Notes: generated by a model not told the origin, from the sequence alone. A stretch of DNA of 64,000 nt from Nostoc edaphicum CCNP1411 (GCF_014023275.1 NZ_CP054697.1:1-64000), one strand, 5' to 3'; counted from the first letter of the stretch, positions 41,670-51,482 are shown. Program-made: numbers and translations.

Positions 41670-42123
41670 AAAGGATCAACTATAAATTTTGACAAATGGT
41701 GGTTGTATATGAGTGTAACATCAAAAATACAGAGCGATAGCTTCAGCGACGGCAGAAAGAAACGCCATATATACATCGATAGTAAGTTGGATGATTTACC
41801 ACTAACAATGGAGGCATTTCGGGTTTACTGCCACCTGTGCCGCCGTGCCGGTTGTGATAATAACGCCTTCCCTTCCTATAAATCTATAGGTGAAGCTTGT
41901 TTCCGTGGTTCTTTCCCGAACTCACCGACTGAAACTTTACGGCGAAAAGCGATGGCAGCAGTCGATGAGCTTGTTTGTTGGAATCTGATTACTAAAGCCA
42001 CAAAAAAAAAGTTAGACGGTTCGCCATCATCAAATCAATACAGACTCACAGATATTGACGATTGGTTTACCGAAGCAACTAAACAATCTAGTTTGACTAG
42101 AGGGAAAGCGAAGACCAGTAGCG

Positions 42124-42262
42124 GGGGAACACTAGGGGTAGTGTTGGGGGAACACCAGGGTGGTGATGGGGGAACACTAGGGGTAGTGATGGGGGAACAC
42201 CAGGGTAGTGATGGGGGAACACTAGGGGTAGTGATGGGGGAACACCAGGGTAGTGCTGGGGG
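42124..42262 (+). repeat. 45-bp tandem repeat within the replication-type gene
   Basis: About three tandem copies of GGGGGAACACTAGGGGTAGT followed by a variable base, TGGGGGAACACCAGGGT and GGTGAT or AGTGAT. They encode GGTLGVV.GEHQG.. repeats. Each unit itself holds two related halves (GGGGGAACACTAGG and GGGGGAACACCAGG). A flexible Gly-rich linker is likely. Confidence 0.85.
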
Positions 42263-42315
42263 GACACCCAAAGTATATCCAACTAAAGATTATCCAATTG
42301 AAGTCCATCCACTTA

Positions 42316-43330
42316 CAGCACCTACGGCTGTTATGAGGTACAGTAGCAGCAACTAGCAAACCAGTTTCTTAAATGTTGAGGATTTATTAAGTCGAGTGCA
42401 ACTGAGATTAGTTTATCAACCATTTCTGTTGTAGTTGGAGCAAAATTGCGTAAAAAAGATTTAAGTTGTGACCACCATAATTCAATTGGATTAAAATCGG
42501 GGGAGTATGAGGATAAACAAATAACTTTCGCACCTACAGCTTCAATCATTGGCACAATTGAATCTAGTTTATGTGCGGATAAATTATCCATCACCACTAC
42601 TGCTCCTGACCATAAATGTGGTACTAAAAACTTCTCAATAAATAATTCAAATGCAATGCCATCCATTGAACCATTCATTGTCATTAATGCAACTACTTTT
42701 TTAAGACTAATTGCTCCAATTACTGTAACTTTTGAGCCTCTATAGAAGGGGTTAAGAGAGTAAGCTCTTGTTCCCATTTGTGAACGGGCATGAGTCCTCG
42801 CTAACCCAAGTAGGACACCAGTTTCATCCAAAAATACTAAATTTTCTGGCTCTATATTTTTGACCTTTTCCCAATAATCTAATCTTAAATGCAGGACTCT
42901 CTCAGTAAGAGCTTGGGTACTCCGCTTCGTTTTTTTTTACGATTTAATCCTAATTTCTGTAACGCCCGACACATTGCACTTTGACCTACCCAATTACCAG
43001 TCTTGTCTGCAAATAATTCACACAACTCTATCAATGTTGCATCTGGATATGATTCAACTAATTCTCTCAACTCTATGTCAGCATTTGTTAGATGACTAAA
43101 TTGTGGCTTTCCTCGCGGCTTGGATTGTAAATTTCCTTCAAGTTTTTGTTGTTTTACAAGCTTTTGAACTAAACTTTTTGAGACGGAAAATATGTTAGCT
43201 ACTTTTCTGATTGAGATATTTTTTTGAAGATGTGCTGCAACTATTTTTTCTCGAAGATCGACAGAGTATGACTTCATTTAGAGGTATTTATATTTTAATT
43301 TATTGTACCTCATAACAGACGCAAGTGCTG
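42316..43330 (-). mobile_element. IS630-type element inserted in replication-type gene (1015 bp)
   Basis: The inverted repeats begin CAGCAC and include CTGTTATGAGGTACA at the left (42328-42342) and TGTACCTCATAACAG at the right (43304-43318). The two ends match at 28 of 31 positions when read inward from TACAGCAC. TA flanks both sides (42314-42315 and 43331-43332). It has a split transposase on the minus strand. Confidence 0.9.
42331..43277 (-). CDS. IS630-family transposase in two frames
   Basis: The first frame (ATG 43277, MKSYSVDLREKIVAAHLQKN) is the HTH part (SIRKVANIFSVSKSLVQKLV), ending just after RKKK. The second (to 42331) carries LVFLDETGVLLGLAR with Asp-Glu, VVMDNLSAHK with the second Asp, and YSPDFNPIELWWSQLKSFLR with the Glu. 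The two join by reading one additional A at a nine-A run, as expected of programmed -1 frameshifting or transcript slippage. Otherwise intact. Confidence 0.85.
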
Positions 43331-44206
43331 TAAGGACGCGCCCCTGGCTTCGCCACCCGCGCCCCCCACCCAAGAGAGTGTGTGTGAAAAAGAAGAACTT
43401 GATTTAACAACGGAAGAAATTGAACTTGAAGAACCAATTTCAGAAAAACCAAGTTTAGAAAAACCAACCCCAGAAGAACCAACCCCACAACAACCCACTT
43501 CGTTGTTAAAAAAATTCCGAGTCTTCGCAACAAACCGATAATCCCTCAAGAGGATCAACTATTGCGGGGGGGTCGTTCGACAAATCCGAACAATCGAATA
43601 AGCTGCAACTAATCTGTCCCTACAAGACAGCCCGGAACGTGAAAGAACTGATTGATGCCTGGCTAACAGACCCGACTGCGATGAGTGATGATTCTTTACC
43701 ACTGCTTGTCAGAGAAACAATCAAGTGGAAGTGCTGGGTTTTACCTTGGCGCAATGGAGAGCGAAAGCTGAATAACTTGTACCAGAACTTCAACCCCATA
43801 GTCGTGGACTTCCTGGCACAAGAATTAGCCACTAAATCGAAACGCTCCGCACGACAGGAAGTAGATCATGCGATCGCAGTCATGAACACCTGGGAGAAAA
43901 CCAAGGGTGGATGGACGAACCTAATGCAGCGTTACCAGCAAGCTCAAAGTGCCGAAACTCAACGCCTTGCCCAACAACAAGCCATACAAACGGCTCATGC
44001 TGCCCCTAATGAGTTGAGGGCAGTACTACCCGAAATTAGACAAGCGCGGAGATTTACCAAAACAGAATTCAGGAGCAAGGAGTCAGGATTCAGAATTGAA
44101 GCTTGTGCAGCTGCGGGATGAATCATCGCTTCAAACAAGAAATTTCTTGTTAATTCTGACTTCTGATTCGATTTACAAAAAAAATAGCATAGCAGGAGAA
44201 AAAGTG

Positions 44207-45598
44207 ATGTTTTCACCAGATTTTGCCCCAGATAACGTAGTTTCAATGCCTAACCACTTACCACCCCAGGCGATAGAAGCTGAAGAAGTAGTACTCGGTG
44301 GCATTTTGTTTGACCCGGAAGCGATCGCTCGTGTGATTAAGATTTTGCAACCAGAAGATTTTTACGTTGGTTCGCACAAGAACATTTACCAAGCCGCAGT
44401 CAGATTGCACCAGTCTCAGCAGCCAACGGATTTATTGTTTGTCACCAGTTGGCTAGAATCTCATGGACTGTTGCATAATGTCGGCGGGAGAAATAAACTT
44501 GCGTCCTTGCTTAACTCTTGCGTGTCAGCAGTTAACATCGATGCCTTAGCAGAGTTAATTCGAGAAAAAGCGCAATTGAGAGCGGTAATCCAAACGGCTT
44601 TACAAATGGCGCGTACAGCGATGGATGCCCCCTTGACTGAAATGACTGCTACTTCAGTCATCGAAATGGGACAACAAAAACTTTTAGAGTTGCGCCAATT
44701 AACTATGCCTTGTCAAATGAAATTAATGGCTGACATCATCCCTGACGTTTATGCCGAGATTGAATTGGCCAACAACGGTGAAGATGCGATTGAGGTGAAT
44801 GTCCCAACTGGATTTTATGATTTGGATTCCGTAATTGGCGGGATGCCCTTCGGTGCTTTGACTGTTGTTGGAGGTCGCGGCGGAATCGGCAAGTCCACCT
44901 GGGCATTAGATATTGGCATTCGGGCTGCTGCTAGCGGCTTAACAACCGCTTATTTCGCTTTAGAGATGTCTGCCTCACAAATGGTCAAAAAGACCCTCGC
45001 AAGGTTGGCAGCGCCCAATGTTCCTGCTGACCTACTTTTTAAACGCAATGCACTTCGGGAATCTCACTGGAATCCTTTGGCTCAAGCTTGTGCTGAGGGG
45101 ATGGCGCTACCATTTTGGTTGAATGACAACCCCGTAATCACCACCTCACAAATCAAGGGTGATTTGCAAGATATACAAGCTCGTTGCGGATCAGTCAGTT
45201 TGGTGATTGTGGACTATGTGCAGTTGATTGAACCAATGCGCCGTGAACGTGGCGAAAATCGTGTACAAGAAATCGACTCCATCTTGAAACAACTCAGGGC
45301 GATCGCTAAACAATTCAATTGCGCTGTCTTGGGTTTAGCGCAGTTAAAAAGAGAAGTTGATTCACGTTCCGAAAAGCGTCCAACTAAAGCGGATTTTCGG
45401 GAATCGGGAGGATTTGAACAGGAGGCTGCTGTGATGTTGGGTTTGTATCGAGAAGATTACTACGATAAACAGACTACCCAAAAAGGCATTTTTGAAGTCT
45501 CAGTTTTGAAAAGTCGGTTTAGTAGTGAAACGACTGTTAATCTCTTGTTTGATGAAAGATTTGGACAGTTTAAAAATTTAGCTAAATCCAATTATTAA
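44207..45598 (+). CDS. dnaB: Replicative DNA helicase, DnaB-like
   Basis: 463 residues from ATG 44207 (AGGAG at 44193-44197). The N-terminal domain (PPQAIEAEEVVLGGILFDPE) is followed by a RecA-like core with Walker A VVGGRGGIGKST near residue 224, the ALEMS segment near 251, Walker B LVIVDYVQLI near 340, and the H3/H4 region LGLAQLKREVDSRSEKRPTK near 380. Length is normal for DnaB (about 450). A plasmid-borne DnaB next to a replication-type protein supports autonomous replication of this block. The ASCH gene follows 5 bases after the stop. Confidence 0.92.
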   Translation: MFSPDFAPDNVVSMPNHLPPQAIEAEEVVLGGILFDPEAIARVIKILQPEDFYVGSHKNIYQAAVRLHQSQQPTDLLFVTSWLESHGLLHNVGGRNKLASLLNSCVSAVNIDALAELIREKAQLRAVIQTALQMARTAMDAPLTEMTATSVIEMGQQKLLELRQLTMPCQMKLMADIIPDVYAEIELANNGEDAIEVNVPTGFYDLDSVIGGMPFGALTVVGGRGGIGKSTWALDIGIRAAASGLTTAYFALEMSASQMVKKTLARLAAPNVPADLLFKRNALRESHWNPLAQACAEGMALPFWLNDNPVITTSQIKGDLQDIQARCGSVSLVIVDYVQLIEPMRRERGENRVQEIDSILKQLRAIAKQFNCAVLGLAQLKREVDSRSEKRPTKADFRESGGFEQEAAVMLGLYREDYYDKQTTQKGIFEVSVLKSRFSSETTVNLLFDERFGQFKNLAKSNY

Positions 45599-45603
45599 AA
45601 CAG

Positions 45604-45996
45604 ATGAAAGCGCTATCCGTTCGTCAGCCTTGGGCATGGGCAATTATTTATGCTCTTAAAAATATTGAAAACCGTGGCTGGCCTATTCACTATCGCGGCG
45701 ACATTCTGATTCACGCAGCAAAAACCTGTACCAAGAAAGAGTATCAGCTAGCGAGAGAATTTTGCCAAGGGATGGGGATAGTAATCCCAGAACTAATATC
45801 TCTACGTCGCGGTCAAGTCATTGGCATTGTCACAATAGTAGATTGCAAGTTTTCACAAGTTGCGTCTGGTTGGGGGATGCCTGAGCAATACCATTGGAAG
45901 CTGGAGAATCCACGCGAGATTATACCGATTCCTTACATTGGGCGGTTGGGAATTTTTGAAGTGCCAGATGATTTGGTCATGGAGGTGGCTGCATGA
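45604..45996 (+). CDS. ASCH-domain protein
   Basis: 130 residues with the signature of ASCH domains: MKALSVRQPWAWAIIYALKN then IENRGWPIHYRGDILIHAAK near residue 22-41 and RGQVIGIVTIVDCKF near 75. ASCH folds resemble PUA and bind RNA or nucleotides. The family length is about 120-150. The gene starts 5 bases after dnaB and its end overlaps the next frame by four bases (ATGA), so all are cotranslated. The molecular target is unknown. Confidence 0.85.
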   Translation: MKALSVRQPWAWAIIYALKNIENRGWPIHYRGDILIHAAKTCTKKEYQLAREFCQGMGIVIPELISLRRGQVIGIVTIVDCKFSQVASGWGMPEQYHWKLENPREIIPIPYIGRLGIFEVPDDLVMEVAA

Positions 45997-46181
45997 CTAA
46001 ATCAGTAATAGCTGAGTTATCTGCAATACCCGAAAAATTCTTAGAGGACGACCTTGAAAGCTCACAACTGCATAGCCAAGGATGCCTCTATCCGTATCTC
46101 GACAAGAAAAAGCTACTTGATGGCTCAATAGTTTTTTACCCACGAGTTATAGGCCAACGTGACCCAGACATGTCCCCCTGA
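45993..46181 (+). CDS. Small hypothetical protein or 5' gene fragment
   Basis: 62 residues. The segment GCLYPYLDKKKLLDGSIVFY then PRVIGQRDPDM resembles the beginning of a longer cyanobacterial plasmid protein, so this is probably an N-terminal fragment fused by deletion to the cytosine-methylase remnant that follows. Starts by ATGA overlap with the ASCH gene. Confidence 0.5.
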   Translation: MTKSVIAELSAIPEKFLEDDLESSQLHSQGCLYPYLDKKKLLDGSIVFYPRVIGQRDPDMSP

Positions 46182-46657
46182 TTCGGACACTGCAACAGTT
46201 CACGAAGTGTGCCGAAGGTATCGCGCATCTCATCCTTACGATGCCTGACTCTCAACTACTCCTCAAACAACGGCAAGCGGTAGAACAATTTCTGATGGCT
46301 AACGAACCAACACCACTGCTACTAGAGAGAGTTGGAGGACGCAACGGACTGAAGTACAAACCCGGACATTTACCTTGCAACACTATCTTGCGATGCCTGC
46401 GGCGGGCTGCGCCTACGCACTTCACCGATCACAAAGGCTGCAACCGTAGTAAGTTCGCTGATATCTGGTTGCCGGATGGTACGGTCAAGTCTTTGTCTAT
46501 CCAAGGTGCAGCCATTTTGCAAGGATTTCCGTCCTGGTATGAGTTCCCAAAAGAGACTGCTACGGCGGGGTCAATCATTGGTTACTCTGTACCACCCAGT
46601 TTTGCCGCGCAGTTATTCATGTCGGCACAAATTATTTTGGAAGGAGACGAAGTATGA
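46169..46657 (+). pseudogene. C-terminal remnant of DNA (cytosine-5) methyltransferase
   Basis: From about 46169 the frame is open without a start (LIRTLQQFTKCAEGIAHLIL, then ATG 46241), and it continues to LFMSAQIILEGDEV. The segment GGRNGLKYKPGHLPCNTILR, SLSIQGAAILQGFPSWYEFP and GSIIGYSVPPSFAAQLFMS are the motif IX-X region of cytosine-5 methylases. The SAM-binding and Pro-Cys catalytic motifs are missing, so it is a remnant. A Nostoc-type repeat (46393-46420, CGATGCCTGCGGCGGGCTGC and more) adds RCLRRAAPT in the target-recognition region. Confidence 0.7.
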
Positions 46658-46681
46658 CTAATCTTATCCAATATGCTGTAA

Positions 46682-49450
46682 TTAACGCCGACGCTTCACA
46701 AGAATGAATAAAGCGATCGCACTCACACCTAAAAACCATCCCCCTGATGCTTCAGGTACACTAACTTTCAAAGGATTAACGGGTTTAGAGAGATTTTCCT
46801 TCCCGTTCTCAACTTTACGGTCAAAGCGATCGCTTTGGGCTTCTGCTTCTTTGAGTAACCGTCTTTGTTCATCGTTGACTAATACCAACATCGAAGAATA
46901 AGGGCTGACAATCTTATACTTTTTGGCTACGCCGTGAATCGCATCTAAACCTTTGAGGTTGTCTAACGTAACTTTTTTACTCAACCCTAAAATTAATTGT
47001 CTGGCTGCTAATGGCAAGAAATCATCTTGTTGGTTGCTACTTGCAATTGCTGTGTCTAATGTTTGCAAATACCAAGCATAACCATTAACAACACTCACAA
47101 CAGAGTTGCCTAAAACTGATTTAGTAGCAATTCGTTGTAGCACCTCAGAAATATTAACAGCAACTCCACCACCACTATCTTGTAATAATTTAATCATGCC
47201 ATCATTATAAGCCCCAGGTAATCCACCTAGATGTAGCATCCACAAAGGCGCAGGCGTATTAGGGACGGTTTTATTGTTCTTCGATAATTCATAACTGCCT
47301 TCATCAGTCAACAACAAAACGACATCATAAGCTGTATCTCCACGCAAATTGTTAAACTGTGTCAGCATTTCTTGGGGTTGAATTGTACCGTAAAAGGCGA
47401 CTTTTTCCGGTTGGAATTGCTGGAGATTATCTAAGCGTTTGGGTGCAGCACCTGGAGAAACACTGAGATATAAATCTGCATCGTTGTTTGTCAAATCATT
47501 ATCTGCAAAGCTGTGTTGTTTCAACCATGATAATGTTTGCAGCAATTCTTTAATATGTTCCCCCATGCTGCGAGAAGTATCGAGAACTACAGCAACTCGC
47601 TGGACTTTGGGTAAGGTGTAATCTTGACTAGATAAGGGTTTAGCTAATATTTTGTAGCCAGACTCTAAATTTACTTCATGTAATACAGGTTGAACTTTTC
47701 CACTTGCTCTTATGAATTTTTCTAACCAAGCATCGTCTTTCAAACCGATTTCTTTGCCGTTGCGGATACGCTTGGTTTGATTAGTCCAGAAAATATTACG
47801 TCTTTCCCCTAAATCGGGCATTTCCCAACCCAAGTCTTGTCCCAGCACTTTGTAAGTTAACCATAGGTGCATTTCTGTGGGGAGTGGTGGTTGCCCTTGT
47901 ATTTGTTGTACATTCTTTGGAGGAATAGGAAAAGCCCGTAAGCGATAATGTCTCGGCCCTACTTGTTCCAACAAAGCCGGATCTATAGGGCGTGAACGTC
48001 TAACTTGAGAATTATAAACTTTCTGGGCAGCACCGCGAGGAGAGACAACAAAAGGGAAACGTTGGTCTAATTTATTAGTATCTCCCAACCATAAGCCAGT
48101 AATTACAGCGCTTTCTGGCAAAGAAAAGGAGTAAAAAACTTCCTGAACTTCTTGTGTTTGGTTTTTATAAATTTCGTATAATTCCACATCAGCCCAATCA
48201 CCATGTTCTTTAACTGTGACTTCTTGTGATACTAATAAAACTTTTTTTTCGTTGATATTTAATAAACCTGCTTTAACTTCTTGTTCATTAAAAGTAGATT
48301 GTACTGCGTGACTAACTGCTGTTTTTTCTGCTTTTTGTAGAGGTGTATCAAAAAAATCGGCGTAAAGTTTCTCTGCCTTGGCGGTATCTTTGTCAGAACC
48401 ATTATATAAAAATGGTGACATCAGAAAGTTATAAGTTGCTTGCAATCCATCAGTGGCCGATTTATCTAAGCCTAATAAATGATGATACATAGCACTGATA
48501 TGGTTATTTTCTTGCTTGCTGCTAAGGTAGCGGTAAGAAGATAAATAAGCATTAACTAATCCTGTACGAATTTGTTCTGATTTGGCTACGAGCGTTTGGC
48601 GATCGCTATCATTTGTAGGTGCATTAGCTAAGAGTGAAAAAGCTAATACTTGGGGTTGTTGTTGTAAAGATACAAAAGTAACTGCAAACGCCACAATAAC
48701 TGCACCAGCACCAGCAAATGTTTTATTCTTACCATGTTCTGAAGCAAAGGCTCTTAAAATTTTTGCTCCTGAATGTACATACATTGCTGTTAACGCCGAT
48801 GGCATTGCAATAAACAATGTGGCACTGAAACTAACAATAGCCAGCCAAGGAATTATTATAAATAACCCTCCCACAAAAGCTGAGTGATATAGTACATCCC
48901 ATAATAGTTTTAGCCATGCAAATTTGAGGAATTCTTGCAACAGAAATACTGCTAAAGGCAAGGCGTAAAATAACAACACCGCACCCGCATAAATTCCAAA
49001 TACTAGCATTAATGTATGGGCTAACATTTGTGCCCATTGCAAACCACTTTTACGTCGGTCAGCATAACCCCAAAATAACTCTCCAGTAAAAGCAGCTATA
49101 CATACGCCCATTGTTATCAGAATTTGGCTGCTGGCTGATGTCAGTTCTCGGATCACAAATAACCGCAACAAACACAATAAAAACAGTGGTGCTTCTATAC
49201 CATAAAATAGGCGAATTAGTTGTAAAGGTTGTTTGGTAAATCTCCAACCACCGATAATACTGGAAATTGTGGGGATGGCAATTAAAGTAACTAGAGTCAA
49301 AGAAAATTCAGATGGGATATCACCTGTTAAGGTTGCCTGAAATAATGGTACGCCTACGTATGGCAATATCCCTATGTAAACTAACATTAAAAATGTCAGA
49401 TTCCAGATCCAAAAAATTCCATAAAAACTTGTATTCCAAAATAATTTCAC
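46682..49450 (-). CDS. TIGR02921-type membrane protein with VIT and von Willebrand A domains
   Basis: 922 residues. About ten membrane helices in the first 280 residues. Residues 395-530 look like a VIT domain (VELYEIYKNQTQEVQEVFYS, SLPESAVITGLWLGDTNKLD, RVYNSQVRRSRP-type). The A domain carries the MIDAS-like VAVVLDTSRSMGEHIKELLQ near residue 625. The C-terminus SVPEASGGWFLGVSAIALFI then LVKRRR is a PEP-CTERM-like tail. The family is cyanobacterial; role likely at the cell envelope or in sorting, but unproven. ATG at 49450. It lies beside the remnant of an alpha/beta hydrolase upstream. Confidence 0.85.
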   Translation of the reverse strand: MKLFWNTSFYGIFWIWNLTFLMLVYIGILPYVGVPLFQATLTGDIPSEFSLTLVTLIAIPTISSIIGGWRFTKQPLQLIRLFYGIEAPLFLLCLLRLFVIRELTSASSQILITMGVCIAAFTGELFWGYADRRKSGLQWAQMLAHTLMLVFGIYAGAVLLFYALPLAVFLLQEFLKFAWLKLLWDVLYHSAFVGGLFIIIPWLAIVSFSATLFIAMPSALTAMYVHSGAKILRAFASEHGKNKTFAGAGAVIVAFAVTFVSLQQQPQVLAFSLLANAPTNDSDRQTLVAKSEQIRTGLVNAYLSSYRYLSSKQENNHISAMYHHLLGLDKSATDGLQATYNFLMSPFLYNGSDKDTAKAEKLYADFFDTPLQKAEKTAVSHAVQSTFNEQEVKAGLLNINEKKVLLVSQEVTVKEHGDWADVELYEIYKNQTQEVQEVFYSFSLPESAVITGLWLGDTNKLDQRFPFVVSPRGAAQKVYNSQVRRSRPIDPALLEQVGPRHYRLRAFPIPPKNVQQIQGQPPLPTEMHLWLTYKVLGQDLGWEMPDLGERRNIFWTNQTKRIRNGKEIGLKDDAWLEKFIRASGKVQPVLHEVNLESGYKILAKPLSSQDYTLPKVQRVAVVLDTSRSMGEHIKELLQTLSWLKQHSFADNDLTNNDADLYLSVSPGAAPKRLDNLQQFQPEKVAFYGTIQPQEMLTQFNNLRGDTAYDVVLLLTDEGSYELSKNNKTVPNTPAPLWMLHLGGLPGAYNDGMIKLLQDSGGGVAVNISEVLQRIATKSVLGNSVVSVVNGYAWYLQTLDTAIASSNQQDDFLPLAARQLILGLSKKVTLDNLKGLDAIHGVAKKYKIVSPYSSMLVLVNDEQRRLLKEAEAQSDRFDRKVENGKENLSKPVNPLKVSVPEASGGWFLGVSAIALFILVKRRR

Positions 49451-49672
49451 AGCTTTACTCCTCTAAAATTAACGTTCATGCACCCATACCCCAGCATTGA
49501 AAATAGTTCCTTATTTTAAGTTTTCCCTTAACACTGGCTTTTGTAACAATTTGTTTAGGGACTTCTAGCTCTTTTGGTAATGGTGCTGGAATCCACCAGC
49601 CATGTATATATTCATTAGAGCCGGCAATAGCTAAACGCACATCTTTGTAAGGAAGAAAAATGTCCGGTGAGC

Positions 49673-51388
49673 TAGAGAGGCAGTCCAGTAGAAGTTATTG
49701 ACAAATAAAAATAATTATGCAGATATTTCGATTAGATTCATAAGTGGCATTTGAGCCAAAACATGAAGATTATGAACAACAGCAATACGTCTTAAATCAA
49801 AAAGATTCTTGCGTAGACCAATGTAACGAGCCTCGTCACCTTGCCATTGACCAATTTTAGCCAAACAATGTTCAACCGAAACACGTTCACGGAGCTGCGC
49901 TCTCCCTTGGGCTGTGTTTTGACGCTCTTTTAATTCTTTTAATAATAATTCGTCGGCATGAATCGAAACGCTACGACCATTTTTACTGTTAGTGCATTGT
50001 GAATGCAGAGGACAAATATTACATTCTGACTTGGGAAAATGGATTACTTGCCCTTGCACAAAAGGTAAGCTTATTCCATTGGGGCAAAGAATTTTAGCAT
50101 TCTCCCAATCTAAGATAAATGATGTTTTATCAAAGAGTTTACCGTTTTGCACTCGCCATGATTTGCAGACAATCGTTAAGTCCGAGTCACGTTCCTTAAC
50201 CAAATGACTGGTTAAATACGCACGGTCAATTTGTAATTGTTTTAACTTTACTTTTTGATTTTTTAAATCAATTTCAATCGCTTGGGTCACTTCTGCTTCT
50301 GGTTGGTTTGCACAAGTGACTCCAACTGCTCGTACCATGCCTAAATCCAAATCTTTAAGAACATGGCGCTTGTAGCCATTAAAACGTTGGTTACGGCTTT
50401 TACGCCCATGACGCATATCCTTATCTTCAATTGAAATACGACGATTCGGCGCTACACCCTTACGGAGCTTTGGGGAACCATTTGATTCCTCCTCAGTATC
50501 CTGTGCTTCGATTATTCGTGCATCCTCAATGCTCTGTTTGGCTTGATTTACCACTTTTGCATCAATATCTGTTTGCTCTTTTACCCAAGATTCAACACTA
50601 TTAAGGGTTTGTAGTATCGTTGTTAATGCTTCTACTTTTTGTTGTGGGTTGTCCCAGTCTAAATCTAGAGCCGCTTTCAAACTACTTCCTGCAACTATAT
50701 CTGCTCCTGCAAGGGATGCAATAGTTGATAGTTCCTGCTTTTGGTCACGGGCAATAACATTTAAAGCTTTTCGCAGTGCGTGACCTAAAAGATTGTAGGT
50801 GTCTTCTACCCGTGCAGCTCCCCATAAAGGACTTGAATCAAGTGCTGCTCTCAACGTGCGAGAACTATAACCCTGACGCATTTGAGCCATTTCAATTGTT
50901 TTTTCTATTAACATTCGGTCGCCTGAACATGCGATTAAAGCTGCACGAAACCGAACCAGTGTGCCCTTACCAAAAGGCGCTTGTTCGCTATCGACGCAAT
51001 CTAAAACTAATTGCCACCTTCTGTCCATCACCATTGCTTCTATAGCTTCGTCATCACTTACTCCTGTGTAAGCTTGTAGTATGATGGCAAGTGCTATTTG
51101 TGCTGGCGCTACTGGGCATAAGCCAACACTACTGTCTTTAAATACTTTTGCTAGTTTTTGTTGAAATTCTAGGTCAAATAACTCATGACGTACTTGCCTC
51201 AAAAATAAGAACAGCTTGGCTTTCCGGATGCGTTGAGCGATTTTTTGTTCGCTTGCTGATAGTTCGATGGGAGGATTCCAAACGGGGGGACGCATAGCTA
51301 TGCACTCCTGATATCGCGTTCACCTACAAGTTAGCCTCCGCAAAAACTGTACCTTTTGTCAATATCTTCTACTGGACTGCCTCTCTAG
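49673..51388 (-). mobile_element. IS1182-type element
   Basis: The inverted repeats CTAGAGAGGCAGTCCAGTAG (49673 on) and its complement, ending at 51388, are perfect over 23 bases. They continue with TATTGACAAA after one mismatch. CTAG at each end (49673-49676 and 51385-51388) is probably the 4-bp target duplication, leaving 49677-51384 as the element. It contains one transposase and sits inside a hydrolase remnant. Confidence 0.92.
49715..51295 (-). CDS. IS1182-family transposase
   Basis: 526 residues, intact. N-terminal LFLFLRQVRHELFDLEFQQK then VAPAQIALAIILQAYTGVSD is typical of IS1182. The DDE motif appears as ALDSSPLWGAARVEDTYNLL near residue 160, then YLTSHLVKERDSDLTIVCKS, and the C-terminal RVSVEHCLAKIGQWQGDEAR carries the Glu. 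A zinc-like block (CNICPLHSQC) near residue 435 is usual for this family. ATG at 51295. It is the only gene of the element. Confidence 0.92.
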   Translation of the reverse strand: MRPPVWNPPIELSASEQKIAQRIRKAKLFLFLRQVRHELFDLEFQQKLAKVFKDSSVGLCPVAPAQIALAIILQAYTGVSDDEAIEAMVMDRRWQLVLDCVDSEQAPFGKGTLVRFRAALIACSGDRMLIEKTIEMAQMRQGYSSRTLRAALDSSPLWGAARVEDTYNLLGHALRKALNVIARDQKQELSTIASLAGADIVAGSSLKAALDLDWDNPQQKVEALTTILQTLNSVESWVKEQTDIDAKVVNQAKQSIEDARIIEAQDTEEESNGSPKLRKGVAPNRRISIEDKDMRHGRKSRNQRFNGYKRHVLKDLDLGMVRAVGVTCANQPEAEVTQAIEIDLKNQKVKLKQLQIDRAYLTSHLVKERDSDLTIVCKSWRVQNGKLFDKTSFILDWENAKILCPNGISLPFVQGQVIHFPKSECNICPLHSQCTNSKNGRSVSIHADELLLKELKERQNTAQGRAQLRERVSVEHCLAKIGQWQGDEARYIGLRKNLFDLRRIAVVHNLHVLAQMPLMNLIEISA

Positions 51389-51482
51389 GTAGCGTTAAGA
51401 TTTTTGGTATGGGGCGAAATATCAAATAAGGCTGCCGAACATACAAAAATAGACAAGTTGAAATGTAGGTGTTCGCTATTAC

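Larger units (their letters stand above)
41709..44121 (+). pseudogene. HTH replication-type plasmid protein, split by IS630 and frameshifts
   Basis: ATG 41709 (MSVTSKIQSDSFSDGRKKRH; a GTG at 41628 is also possible) opens a winged-helix protein of the type used in plasmid replication: YCHLCRRAGCDNNAFPSYKS and ETLRRKAMAAVDELVCWNLI. A 45-base tandem repeat encodes GGTLGVVMGEHQGS copies. At EVHPL the IS630 element (42316-43330) is inserted. Removing it and one TA continues in frame into KDAPLASPPAPPTQES and an acidic Glu/Pro linker (43333-43500). Two more indels, at a run of seven A near 43510 and seven G near 43566, then lead into IPSLRNKPIIPQ and finally the C-terminal domain 43582-44121. The DnaB gene follows by 85 bases. 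Confidence 0.7.
49476..51482 (-). pseudogene. Alpha/beta hydrolase remnant, interrupted by IS1182
   Basis: Joining both sides of the IS1182 element on the minus strand gives TCLFLYVRQPYLIFRPIPKI, then TLPSSPDIFLPYKDVRLAIA, ending in NEYIHGWWIPAPLPKELEV and a tail to stop TGA at 49476. QPYLIFRP and YIHGWWIPA are characteristic of cyanobacterial alpha/beta hydrolases near their N-terminus. No ATG is present upstream, and the catalytic Gly-x-Ser-x-Gly part is missing, so the copy was truncated at both ends and then hit by the IS. Confidence 0.7.

Noticed and set aside
42035..42282. Proline-rich minus-strand frames
   Set aside because: Shadows of the 45-bp tandem repeat in the replication-type gene.
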